DNA of 10,183 bases from Bradyrhizobiaceae bacterium (GCA_947475855.1 CANJPN010000188.1:1-10183), one strand, 5' to 3'. Positions 1 through 6,501 are shown, counted from the stretch's first letter. Program-made: numbers and translations. The notes: generated by a model not told the origin, from the sequence alone.

Positions 1-411
1 AAAGCGTTCCGGGAAATCGCAGCCAATATCTGGGCTGGTCTACTGGCAGGAAAGGGGGCGGCTGCCGAGCCGCCACAGCTCGAGGTCGCCGGGGACAAGT
101 CGTATCTCAAGGTCTCGTTTGCAGGCGGCGCCACCTACGATCTTTCGGCGGAGATGCTGCGGGTGATGAGCCCTTCGGCGGAAGTGCAGGGGCATAGTCC
201 GAGCCAGCGGGTCACGGTCGGCAAAAAGCGCAACGTGAAGATCAAAGAGTTGCGGCCGGTGGGTAATTACGCCGTGCGCATCATGTTCGACGACGGGCAC
301 GACACCGGGCTGTTCTCGTGGACCTACCTCGAGGAACTCGGACGCGAAAAAGACCCGCGCTGGGCGTTGTATCTGTCGGAGCTGAAGCAGAAGGGACTGA
401 CGCGCGAGTAG
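1..411 (+). CDS. Mrp-like P-loop protein C-terminus with DUF971 domain (5' truncated by window)
   Basis: Frame 1 is open from the first base to the TAG at 409-411, giving 136 visible residues, so the gene begins upstream of the window. The last ~110 residues are a DUF971 (GBBH-like N-terminal) domain; its signature stretches are SPSAEVQGH (about 57-65) and YAVRIMFDDGHDTGLFSW (about 90-107). The first ~16 residues (KAFREIAANIWAGL) resemble the end of Mrp/NBP35/ApbC P-loop ATPases, which carry or insert Fe-S clusters in the cytosol. The order P-loop then DUF971 is known from the plant chloroplast protein HCF101. The DUF971 call is strong. The Mrp part rests on a short tail and could be wrong; the alternative is a stand-alone DUF971 protein with an unusual N-terminus, using the internal ATG at 154 or an upstream start. 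An ATG at 154 would cut off the first beta strands of the domain, so I do not favour it. Confidence 0.75.
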   Translation, partial: KAFREIAANIWAGLLAGKGAAAEPPQLEVAGDKSYLKVSFAGGATYDLSAEMLRVMSPSAEVQGHSPSQRVTVGKKRNVKIKELRPVGNYAVRIMFDDGHDTGLFSWTYLEELGREKDPRWALYLSELKQKGLTRE

Positions 412-482
412 TCGAGACGGGACTTGCCGGGCGTCGAGTATCCGAGACGGGGGGAAATGCACGCTTTGCGTGGAGATCGCCC

Positions 483-1235
483 ATGCTTGCCGGTATCGCA
501 TTCTTCGTGTTCGTCGGGTTTGCGGCGCAGATGGTGGACGGCGCGCTGGGCATGGCCTACGGCGTGACCGCTACCGCGATTCTGCTCAGTCAAGGTGTCG
601 CGCCCGCGGTGGCGAGTGCCAGTGTGCATACGGCTGAAGTTTTCACGACTGCCGCTTCGGGCGCCGCGCACTGGCGCATCGGAAACGTGGAGCGGAGTCT
701 TCTGGCGAAACTCGCCGTACCCGGCGTTGCCGGTGGGATCCTCGGTTCTTTCGTGCTGACGTCATTCCCGGGGGAGAAGGTCCGACCGTTCGTCGCTCTC
801 TACATCCTCGCTGCAGGTATCATCGTCTTCACGCGGGGGCTGCGTGCACGACCGACGGGGCACACTTTCAGCAGTATTCAGACGATTTCTTGCGGGCTGG
901 TTGCGGGCTTTCTCGATGCTGCCGGCGGGGGTGGCTGGGGGCTGCTCGTGACGTCCAGCCTTCTGTACGGTGGGCTTGCACCGCGCAGGGCCATCGGTAC
1001 TGCCTGTCTGGCGGAATTCTTCGTTACCGCATCGATATCGTTGACGTTTCTCTTCACGATAGGTTTGGAACTGTGGCCGGTCATTCTCGGCCTAGTGATC
1101 GGTGGCGTCATTGCCGCACCGATTGCAGCTCTTGCGGCGCGGCACATCCCAGAGCGCCCGATGATGCTTCTGGTCGGGGCATTGGTAATCGTGCTGAGTT
1201 TGCGCGAATTGCTGCGAGGTGTCGGATTGGTGTAG
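483..1235 (+). CDS. TauE/SafE family membrane permease (sulfite exporter-like)
   Basis: This 250-residue inner-membrane protein is almost wholly hydrophobic, with about eight likely helices. It shows the internal duplication typical of TauE/SafE: a segment around residues 12-70 (containing QMVDGALGMAYG) is echoed around 138-190 (containing GFLDAAGGGGWG), each a small-residue-rich helix followed by a hydrophobic one. Family members move sulfur-containing anions or other organic anions across the membrane; the substrate cannot be read from sequence. I chose the ATG at 483 because GGAG at 472-475 lies 7 nt upstream and the protein then starts directly in the first helix. The frame is open back to an ATG at 318, but that start would overlap the preceding gene by about 94 bp and add a charged, non-membrane leader. 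It lies 71 bp after the DUF971 gene, so the two may be co-transcribed. Confidence 0.88.
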   Translation: MLAGIAFFVFVGFAAQMVDGALGMAYGVTATAILLSQGVAPAVASASVHTAEVFTTAASGAAHWRIGNVERSLLAKLAVPGVAGGILGSFVLTSFPGEKVRPFVALYILAAGIIVFTRGLRARPTGHTFSSIQTISCGLVAGFLDAAGGGGWGLLVTSSLLYGGLAPRRAIGTACLAEFFVTASISLTFLFTIGLELWPVILGLVIGGVIAAPIAALAARHIPERPMMLLVGALVIVLSLRELLRGVGLV

Positions 1236-1254
1236 ATGGTTCGACATAGTGATC

Positions 1255-1281
1255 AACTCGCGGGCGATCTCGCCCGGAGTT
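1255..1281 (+). terminator. Hairpin after the TauE-like gene
   Basis: An imperfect hairpin lies 20 bp after the TauE stop. Arms AACTC-G-CGGGCGA (1255-1267) and TCGCCCGGAGTT (1270-1281) pair over 12 bp with one bulged G at 1260 and a 2-nt loop (more likely 4 nt after fraying). No T-run follows, so it is not a canonical intrinsic terminator. It may stabilise the mRNA 3' end or terminate weakly before the next gene. Confidence 0.45.
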
Positions 1282-1321
1282 CCAAATCTCAATCAGATCT
1301 CATAGCTGGACCCATCATCGT

Positions 1322-2398
1322 ATGAGCAAGCACGATCTCTTCTCCCCCATTGCGTTGGGCGATCTTCAGTTGCGCAGCCGTATCGTAATGGCGCCGCTGA
1401 CTCGCTGCCGGGCGGCTGCGCCGGGTAACGTTCCACAGGCGGTGAACGTCGAATACTATCGCCAGCGCGCGAGCGCAGGATTGATCATCAGCGAGGCGAC
1501 GCAGGTCGTGCCGGAAGGCCAGGGGTATCCGACGACGCCCGGCATCCATTCCGAAGCGCAGGTCGCGGGCTGGAAGAAGATCACCGACGCAGTGCACGCG
1601 GCCGGCGGCAAGATGGTGCTGCAGCTTTGGCATGTCGGGCGCGTGTCGCATCCTGTGTTCCAACCGGATGGCAAGCTGCCGGTGGCCCCGTCAGCGATCG
1701 CGCCCAAGGGGCAGCTCTACGACAACACGTGGAAGAAGATCGACTATGTTGCGCCCCGCGCGCTGGAGCTTTCCGAAATTCCCGGCGTGGTCTCTGGCTA
1801 TGTGAAGGGCGCGCAGAATGCGAAGCTCGCCGGGTTCGACGGCGTCGAAGTGCACGGCGCGAACGGCTATCTGCTCGACCAATTTTTGCGCGACAGCACC
1901 AACAAGCGAACGGATTCCTACGGTGGCAGCGTGCAGAACCGTGCGCGCCTGATGCTCGAAGTGACGGAAGCGGTGGTCGGCATATGGGGCGCTTCGCGCG
2001 TCGGCATTCGGCTGTCGCCGCTCAACCCGAACAACGACATCGCGGACAGCGATCCCAAAGGAACGTTCGGCTATGTCGCGCGCGAGTTGGCGAAGCTGAA
2101 GCTCGCCTATGTGCACGTGCTCGAAGATGTGAAGACGCCTGCCAGCGAGCAGGTGACGTCCACGATCAAGGCAACGTGTGGCGCTCCGGTCGTCGCCAAC
2201 TTCGGTTATACGCTGGAAACCGCACAGGCGGCGATCCGCGATGGCCGCGTCGATGCGGTCGCCTTCGGCAAACTGTTCATCGCCAATCCGGATCTGCCGA
2301 AGCGCCTTGAAGCCGGCGGGCCGTTCAACGAGTGGGACATGAAGTCGTTCTACGGAGGGACGGAGAAGGGCTATACGGACTATCCTGAGCTGGGATGA
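1322..2398 (+). CDS. Old Yellow Enzyme family NAD(P)H-dependent alkene reductase
   Basis: This is a 358-residue FMN-binding TIM-barrel enzyme of the classical (class I, NemA/OYE1-like) ene-reductase group, which reduces activated C=C bonds and often nitro or nitrate-ester groups in the cytosol. Features in order: APLTR (24-28) with Thr26, the position of OYE1 Thr37; LQLWHVGRVSHP (100-111); EVHGANGYLLDQF (176-188) with the substrate-binding pair His178/Asn181 and proton donor Tyr183; the TDSYGGS motif (197-203); Arg230 in the phosphate-binding stretch RLSPLN; and a C-terminal Gly-Arg-Val-Asp-Ala-Val-Ala-Phe-Gly stretch followed by ANPDLPKRL. Thr rather than Cys at residue 26 argues against the YqjM-type class. 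Length is normal. No strong Shine-Dalgarno precedes the ATG at 1322, but the N-terminus (DLFSPIALGDLQL) matches the family start. No regulator is adjacent, so the physiological substrate is unknown. Confidence 0.93.
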   Translation: MSKHDLFSPIALGDLQLRSRIVMAPLTRCRAAAPGNVPQAVNVEYYRQRASAGLIISEATQVVPEGQGYPTTPGIHSEAQVAGWKKITDAVHAAGGKMVLQLWHVGRVSHPVFQPDGKLPVAPSAIAPKGQLYDNTWKKIDYVAPRALELSEIPGVVSGYVKGAQNAKLAGFDGVEVHGANGYLLDQFLRDSTNKRTDSYGGSVQNRARLMLEVTEAVVGIWGASRVGIRLSPLNPNNDIADSDPKGTFGYVARELAKLKLAYVHVLEDVKTPASEQVTSTIKATCGAPVVANFGYTLETAQAAIRDGRVDAVAFGKLFIANPDLPKRLEAGGPFNEWDMKSFYGGTEKGYTDYPELG

Positions 2399-2496
2399 TC
2401 GTCCGATTTGGCAAGCCATTGCGTGGCCGACGTTTTTCAGACATTCTGAGCGTGTGTCGTCGGCCCGGTTGCGGCCGCGCGGAGAGGAGTTCGATA

Positions 2497-3348
2497 ATGC
2501 CTGTAGCTGTCGAGGGTAAGGCGGGGTTCTGCCGTCGGGCGGTCGTTGCCGGTGTCGTGTCGGTGGTGGCGTGTTTTTCGGCGACCGGCGCGATGGCGCA
2601 GGCGTGCGGCAACTCCGGGGGCGGGTTCGACGCTTGGCTCAACGGTTTCAAGTCGCGCGCCGCAGGCCATGGCATTCCGGCTGCTACTGTCAGTTCAGCT
2701 CTGGCTGGTGTCACCTACGATCAGTCGGTGATCAATCTCGATCGCGGTCAGCGGTCATTCAAGCTCAGCTTCGAGCAGTTCTATGCGCGGCGCGTCTCGG
2801 GATCGCTGATCTCGCGCGGGCAGGGCCTGATGGCTTCGAATGCGGCGCTGCTGCAGAACATCGAGGCACGGTTCGGCGTGCCCGGCGCGGTGCTGATTTC
2901 GATCTGGGGGCTCGAGACGAACTACGGGCGCGGTGCTCAAGGCGGCAAGGCGATCGTGCGGGCGCTGGCGACGCTGGCGTATGATTGCCGGCGTGCCGCG
3001 TTCTTCGAGAACGAACTGGTCAATGCGCTGCGGATCGTCCAGCGCGGCGACATGAGTGTCGCCTCGATGCGCGGTGGATGGGCCGGCGAGATCGGTCCGA
3101 TGCAGTTCCTGCCGTCGTCGTACATGAAGTATGCGGTCGATTTCGACGGTAACGGCCGGCGCGATCTGATGAACAGCGTGCCCGACATGCTGGCGTCGAC
3201 GGCGAATTTCCTCAAGGGGCACGGCTGGAAGGCTGGTCAGCCATGGGGACCCGGCACAGCGAACTACGCGGCTATCCGCGAGTGGAACAAGGCCGAGGTC
3301 TATCAGCGCACGATCGCGGTGATGTCGCAGAAGATGGCGGGGCGCTGA
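2497..3348 (+). CDS. Lytic murein transglycosylase, MltB-type (GH103), short periplasmic form
   Basis: This 283-residue secreted enzyme should cleave the MurNAc-GlcNAc bond of peptidoglycan, leaving 1,6-anhydroMurNAc. A Sec signal peptide covers roughly residues 1-34 (basic RR at 13-14, hydrophobic core, AMA before QAC). The cysteine after it is not in a convincing lipobox, so a soluble periplasmic form is more likely than a lipoprotein. The catalytic Glu is Glu140 in ISIWGLETNYG. The GEIGPMQFLPSSY motif (197-209) and a DFDGNGRRDLMNS stretch (215-227) are typical of the family. The chain ends straight after the catalytic domain, so there is no C-terminal peptidoglycan-binding module, which many relatives have. 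The ATG at 2497 has an excellent Shine-Dalgarno (GGAGAGGAG, 2481-2489) 7 nt upstream and starts the signal peptide. The upstream in-frame ATG at 2395 overlaps the previous stop and would bury the signal peptide. Confidence 0.93.
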   Translation: MPVAVEGKAGFCRRAVVAGVVSVVACFSATGAMAQACGNSGGGFDAWLNGFKSRAAGHGIPAATVSSALAGVTYDQSVINLDRGQRSFKLSFEQFYARRVSGSLISRGQGLMASNAALLQNIEARFGVPGAVLISIWGLETNYGRGAQGGKAIVRALATLAYDCRRAAFFENELVNALRIVQRGDMSVASMRGGWAGEIGPMQFLPSSYMKYAVDFDGNGRRDLMNSVPDMLASTANFLKGHGWKAGQPWGPGTANYAAIREWNKAEVYQRTIAVMSQKMAGR

Positions 3349-3356
3349 AGGCACTG

Positions 3357-3387
3357 CGTAGGGCGGGTTAGCGATGCGTAACCCGCC
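3357..3387 (+). repeat. REP-like palindromic repeat, copy 1
   Basis: A 31-bp unit has a short asymmetric head (CGTAG) followed by a perfect 9-bp stem, GGCGGGTTA (3362-3370) and TAACCCGCC (3379-3387), around an 8-nt loop. It matches the reverse complement of 3450-3480 at 30 of 31 positions. As far as I recall, very similar extragenic units are common in intergenic regions of many proteobacteria, in keeping with REP elements moved by RAYT-type transposases; no transposase is in this window. Confidence 0.85.
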
Positions 3388-3396
3388 GGCGTTTTT
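3362..3396 (+). terminator. Probable intrinsic terminator of the transglycosylase gene
   Basis: The 9-bp GC-rich stem of repeat copy 1 begins 13 bp after the transglycosylase stop. It is followed after 4 nt (GGCG) by five T residues (3392-3396). Hairpin plus T-run is the layout of a Rho-independent terminator, so the repeat seems to double as a transcription stop. Confidence 0.6.
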
Positions 3397-3449
3397 GCGT
3401 GCGACCGTCGCGCCAGCTTGAGCGGGATGCGAGAACGTTGCTCTGTTGT

Positions 3450-3480
3450 GGCGGGTTACGCTTCGCTAACCCGCCCTACG
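3450..3480 (-). repeat. REP-like palindromic repeat, copy 2 (inverted)
   Basis: This copy is in opposite orientation to copy 1, with its GGCGGGTTA arm at 3450-3458, TAACCCGCC at 3467-3475 and the head CTACG outermost at 3476-3480. The only difference from copy 1 is one A/T change in the loop. The two copies are 62 bp apart with stems facing inward and heads outward, the layout of a BIME-like pair. Confidence 0.85.
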
Positions 3481-3655
3481 GCGAGATGCGATCCGACACG
3501 TTTCTCGACGCGACGCGCACGACGCTGTTTTGTTTGCTCAGGCGCGCTGGCGCCCCACTCGGGTGAAACGCCATTTCAGAACTGGGTTGGCGAAGGGGGG
3601 AGCATCGTGCAAGATGCGCTCAACTTTGGCCGAAGAGCATCGCCTTAATCGAACC

Positions 3656-3661
3656 AGGAGG
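3656..3661 (+). promoter_or_regulatory. Ribosome-binding site that decides the UbiD start
   Basis: A full AGGAGG sits only 2 nt before the ATG at 3664 but 5 nt before the in-frame GTG at 3667. Normal spacing is about 5-9 nt, so the GTG is the better-placed start; the proteins differ by one residue. Confidence 0.7.
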
Positions 3662-3663
3662 AA

Positions 3664-5292
3664 ATGGTGGACAAGCCCGGATACCCAGACCTGCGCGCGC
3701 ATTTGAAGACACTCGAAGAGAAAGGTCTTCTCGTTCGCGTGAAGCGCCAGATCAACAAAGATACGGAGATGCATCCGCTGGTGCGTTGGCAGTTCCGGGG
3801 TGGTGTTCACGAGGACGACCGAAAGGGCTTCCTGTTCGAGAACGTCGTCGACAGCAAGGGGCGCAAGTACGACATCCCCGTGTGTGTGGGTGTGCTCGCG
3901 TCCAACAAGGCGATCTACAGCGTCGGCATCGGCTGCCCCGTGGATCAGATCAAGGAGAAGTGGAACCACGCCGAGCTCAACCCGATTCCGCCGGTGGAAG
4001 TGAAAAAGGCGCCGTGCCAGGAGGTGGTGTTCAAGGGTGACGATCTGTTGAAGGGCAACGGCGTCGATCATCTGCCGATTCCGATCTCGACCCCCGGCTT
4101 CGATAATGCGCCGTATGCTTCGTGCTCGATGTTCATCACCAAGGATCCGGATACGGGCAAGCACAACATCGGCAACTATCGCGCGCAGGTGAAGAGCCCG
4201 ACGCGAATGGGCATGAACCCTGAAGTGGAGCTGAATCAGGGAATCTACGATCACTGGCAGAAGTACAAGGCGCGCGGCGAGAAGATGCCTGCGGTGCTGG
4301 TGCTCGGCGGTCCGCCGTGCATTACGTTCACGTCGGTGCACAAGCTGCCGAAGCATCTCGAGGAGATGGCCGTTGCCGGCGGGCTCGTCGGCGCGCCGAT
4401 CCGCGTCGTCAAGGCGAAGACGGTCGACATCATGGTGCCGGCGGATGCCGAAATCGTGGTGGAAGGCTTTATCGATACGCAGTCCCTGGAGCCAGAAGGC
4501 AGCTTTGGCGAGAGCCACGGCTACATGAATCTGAAAGAGTACAACGCGTTTTTCGATGTGACCGCCATAACGCGGCGCAAGGATGCGACGCTCGTTTCGA
4601 TCATCAGTCAGGTCACGCCGAGCGAGTCGAGCCTGATCAAGCGCGTCGCCTACGAGCCGGCGTTCCTCAACCATCTGCAGCGCCATCTCAACATCAACGG
4701 CGTCAAGCGCGTGTTCATGCACGAGCCGCTTACGAATCTGCGCAAGCTCGTCGTGATCCAGATGGCGTCTGACACGTTGGAGGCCGAGGTGTGGCGCGCG
4801 CTCTACGGTGCGTCGTCGTTCTCGTCTTCAGTGGGTAAGATCACGATAGCGGTCAACGAAGACATCCATCCGGAAAACCTCGACATGGTCTTCTGGGCGA
4901 TGTCCTACCGGATGCGGCCGCACAGGGACGTTCGCATTCTCGACTACAAGGACATGGGTCATGGACCGCGCTCGGGTGCGGAGGACAATCACTACGAGGC
5001 GAACGACTCCGCGATGCTCATCAACGCCATGTTGAAGAGACCTTTCGCACCGATATCGCTGCCGGCCAAGGAATACATGGAGAATGCCAAGGTGATCTGG
5101 GAGGAGCTAGGTCTCGGGGCTCTGAAGCCAGAGATGCCATGGTTTGGCTATTCGCTGGGTCAGTGGCCCGATGAGTTCCAGGCCGAAGCCGACCGGGCGG
5201 TGAAGGGCGACTACTGGACGACCGGCGAAGTCAACCGCCAGCACCGCCGCGGCGACAAGCGGATGAACGATCCGTTCCTGGATCTGGAGTGA
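3664..5292 (+). CDS. UbiD-family prenylated-FMN-dependent (de)carboxylase
   Basis: At 542 residues from the ATG at 3664 (541 from the GTG at 3667) it is close to the usual family length. UbiD enzymes use prenylated FMN with a divalent metal and K+ to remove or add carboxylate on aromatic or alpha,beta-unsaturated acids. The cofactor region NIGNYRAQV holds Asn168 and Arg173. EPEGSFGE (276-283) supplies Glu278 and Glu283. Together with Arg173 these match the Arg-Glu-Glu catalytic triad of the fungal homologue Fdc1. Glu234 in EEMAVAGGL fits the acidic metal ligand. The stretch VELNQGIYDHWQKYKARGE (188-206) seems to carry Asn191 where relatives have a metal-binding His. No ubiX flavin prenyltransferase, needed to make the cofactor, is in the window. 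The absence of ubiquinone genes nearby and a TctC-type neighbour favour a catabolic role over ubiquinone synthesis. The substrate is unknown. Confidence 0.9.
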   Translation: MVDKPGYPDLRAHLKTLEEKGLLVRVKRQINKDTEMHPLVRWQFRGGVHEDDRKGFLFENVVDSKGRKYDIPVCVGVLASNKAIYSVGIGCPVDQIKEKWNHAELNPIPPVEVKKAPCQEVVFKGDDLLKGNGVDHLPIPISTPGFDNAPYASCSMFITKDPDTGKHNIGNYRAQVKSPTRMGMNPEVELNQGIYDHWQKYKARGEKMPAVLVLGGPPCITFTSVHKLPKHLEEMAVAGGLVGAPIRVVKAKTVDIMVPADAEIVVEGFIDTQSLEPEGSFGESHGYMNLKEYNAFFDVTAITRRKDATLVSIISQVTPSESSLIKRVAYEPAFLNHLQRHLNINGVKRVFMHEPLTNLRKLVVIQMASDTLEAEVWRALYGASSFSSSVGKITIAVNEDIHPENLDMVFWAMSYRMRPHRDVRILDYKDMGHGPRSGAEDNHYEANDSAMLINAMLKRPFAPISLPAKEYMENAKVIWEELGLGALKPEMPWFGYSLGQWPDEFQAEADRAVKGDYWTTGEVNRQHRRGDKRMNDPFLDLE

Positions 5293-5301
5293 TCGCGATC
5301 G

Positions 5302-5326
5302 GTGTCAGACCCGGAGGGTCTGACAC
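5302..5326 (+). terminator. Perfect hairpin after the UbiD gene
   Basis: GTGTCAGACCC (5302-5312) and GGGTCTGACAC (5316-5326) pair perfectly over 11 bp around GGA, 9 nt after the UbiD stop. Only three T residues follow. It is probably the UbiD terminator, and symmetric enough to act on both strands. Confidence 0.65.
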
Positions 5327-5333
5327 TTTGAAA

Positions 5334-5368
5334 CGAAAAGGTCGACCTCAGTGAGGCCGCACCTTTCG
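5334..5368. repeat. Second palindrome of the 5302-5448 cluster
   Basis: CGAAA-A-GGT (5334-5342) pairs with ACCTTTCG (5361-5368) over 8 bp with one bulged A. The interior contains CCTC/GAGG, which can form a small nested stem. Confidence 0.5.
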
Positions 5369-5373
5369 TATCA

Positions 5374-5403
5374 CGGCGCTTGCGCCGGACCGCGTTCGCG
5401 GTC
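5374..5403. repeat. Third and fourth palindromes of the cluster, adjoining
   Basis: CGGCGC-TT-GCGCCG (5374-5387) is followed without a gap by GACCGCG-TT-CGCGGTC (5388-5403). Both are perfect inverted repeats with a TT centre, so 4-nt loops after fraying. They abut each other exactly. Confidence 0.65.
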
Positions 5404-5404
5404 T

Positions 5405-5448
5405 CGCCAAACGGACAATGCTGGACTAGTCCATCGTTCCGTTTGGCG
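5405..5448. repeat. Nested palindrome: 11-bp arms around a 12-bp palindrome
   Basis: Outer arms CGCCAAACGGA (5405-5415) and TCCGTTTGGCG (5438-5448) are perfect complements. Between them lies the perfect 12-bp palindrome TGGACTAGTCCA (5422-5433). It sits 21 bp past the stop of the minus-strand TctC gene and could be its 3' hairpin, although no T-run follows on that strand. A protein-binding site is the other possibility. Confidence 0.7.
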
Positions 5449-5469
5449 GTCTGATGCCGTCTGCGGGTT

Positions 5470-6501
5470 CTACTCGCCGATTGCGCGCCGGGCTTCGGCG
5501 ACGACGTTGGCCGGTGATGCATACGCTTTGCGCAGCAGATCGGCGACCTGTTCGCCGGAGTAGGGCTCGACTTCGAGGCGAGCGCCCTTTGCTTCGGCGA
5601 GGAAGTCCTTGTCCTTCATCGTGGCCATGAACGCGGCACGCATGGCATCGGCGCGATCCTTCGGCGTGCCCGGCGGCATTGCGTAGGGCCGGGCGATCGA
5701 CTGAGAAAGCATTGTCAGCAGCAGTGCTTCGCGCTGCGTATCGTTGGTCGCGAACTCCGATAAAAGAGGAATGTCGGGCAATTCCTTGTCGCGTTTCAGC
5801 GCCATCTGGGCGAGGAAAACGAGCTTCTTGCCTTCGAGCCAATTGGTGTGGCTCGATTTGATGGTGGACCAAGTGTAGCCGCACACGCCGTCGACCTCGC
5901 CGCGCTCCAGCGCGATAACAAGGTCCTTGGTGCCGGGGTAGCCGGTGACCAGTTTCACGTTGAGGCCGAGCGCGTTCTTGAGGACGGCCGTGAAGATGTC
6001 GGGATCGGAGCCTTTGGCGAGGCCGCCGCCGGTGAACTGACGTGTCTTGAAGTCGTTCAGGCTCTTGAAGCCTTTGTCGGCCCAGGCGACGCACGCGCTC
6101 GTGTCGGATGTGATGCTGCCCAGCCATTCGAGTTTCGTCGCGTCGTATTTGGCGCCTTCGAGGACCGGAGACAGCGGGAGGCTGCGGCCGAACGTTCCGA
6201 AGGTCATGCCGTCCTTGGGTGCAATGGAGAGAAGATATTCGAGCGACTTGAGGCTGCCGGCGCCGGGCATGTTCTGGGGGATGATGTTGGGGCGGCCGGG
6301 AATGTACCTACCGATGTGGCGCGCGAGCATCCGGGCATAGATGTCGTAACCGCCGCCGACGCTATAGCCGATCACGAGGTTGAGGTTCTTGCCACGGTAG
6401 AATTCCTCAGGGGTCTGAGCTGTCGCGTGCGAAGTCATGCCTGCGACCGCGATTGCTGTCGCGAGGGCTATCGAACGGATTCCGTGTGCTGCCATGCGCA
6501 T
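5470..6501 (-). CDS. TctC/Bug-family periplasmic solute-binding protein
   Basis: This 343-residue exported receptor belongs to the tripartite tricarboxylate transporter (TTT) or Bug group, which delivers carboxylates or related compounds to a TctA/TctB permease. The signal peptide spans about residues 1-28, ending ATA before QTPEEFYRGK. The family hallmark is VGGGYDIYARMLARHIGRY (48-66) followed by IIPQNMPGAGSL (73-84). The mature domain continues to LLRKAYASPANVV near the C-terminus. Two cysteines, Cys137 and Cys207, could form a periplasmic disulfide. The ATG at 6501 is chosen because GAGGAG at 6510-6515 is 8 nt upstream; an in-frame ATG at 6543 adds a charged leader before the signal peptide. 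No tctA or tctB is in the window, which is common for Bug proteins. It converges on the UbiD gene. The 162 bp upstream (6502-6663) should hold its promoter, but I cannot place -35/-10 boxes there. Confidence 0.92.
   Translation of the reverse strand: MRMAAHGIRSIALATAIAVAGMTSHATAQTPEEFYRGKNLNLVIGYSVGGGYDIYARMLARHIGRYIPGRPNIIPQNMPGAGSLKSLEYLLSIAPKDGMTFGTFGRSLPLSPVLEGAKYDATKLEWLGSITSDTSACVAWADKGFKSLNDFKTRQFTGGGLAKGSDPDIFTAVLKNALGLNVKLVTGYPGTKDLVIALERGEVDGVCGYTWSTIKSSHTNWLEGKKLVFLAQMALKRDKELPDIPLLSEFATNDTQREALLLTMLSQSIARPYAMPPGTPKDRADAMRAAFMATMKDKDFLAEAKGARLEVEPYSGEQVADLLRKAYASPANVVAEARRAIGE

Larger units (their letters stand above)
3349..3663. other. Intergenic stretch with repeat pair, no gene seen
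   Basis: These 315 bp separate the transglycosylase from the UbiD-family gene. They hold the two inverted palindromic repeats listed separately, a terminator-like hairpin with T-run, and the UbiD ribosome-binding site. A 76-codon open frame at 3418-3648 runs through the second repeat and has no recognisable product. I see no clear promoter. Confidence 0.6.

Noticed and set aside
318..482. N-terminal extension of the TauE-like protein from the ATG at 318
   Set aside because: It overlaps the DUF971 gene by about 94 bp and adds an Arg-rich leader; the ATG at 483 has a good Shine-Dalgarno and begins the first helix.
1691..2419. Minus-strand open frame (242 codons) opposite the OYE gene
   Set aside because: Antisense shadow of a well-recognised enzyme gene with no support of its own.
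2412..2436. Possible terminator (GCCA/TGGC stem plus TTTTT) after the OYE gene
   Set aside because: The stem is only 4 bp and poorly placed relative to the T-run.
3418..3648. 76-codon open frame on the plus strand
   Set aside because: It reads through the palindromic repeat, has no ribosome-binding site or recognisable domain, and its composition looks like chance coding in GC-rich DNA.
3538..4722. Long minus-strand open frame (394 codons) opposite the UbiD gene
   Set aside because: It is the antisense shadow of a high-GC coding region; its His/Arg/Leu-rich translation has no domain, and the plus strand encodes a clear family.
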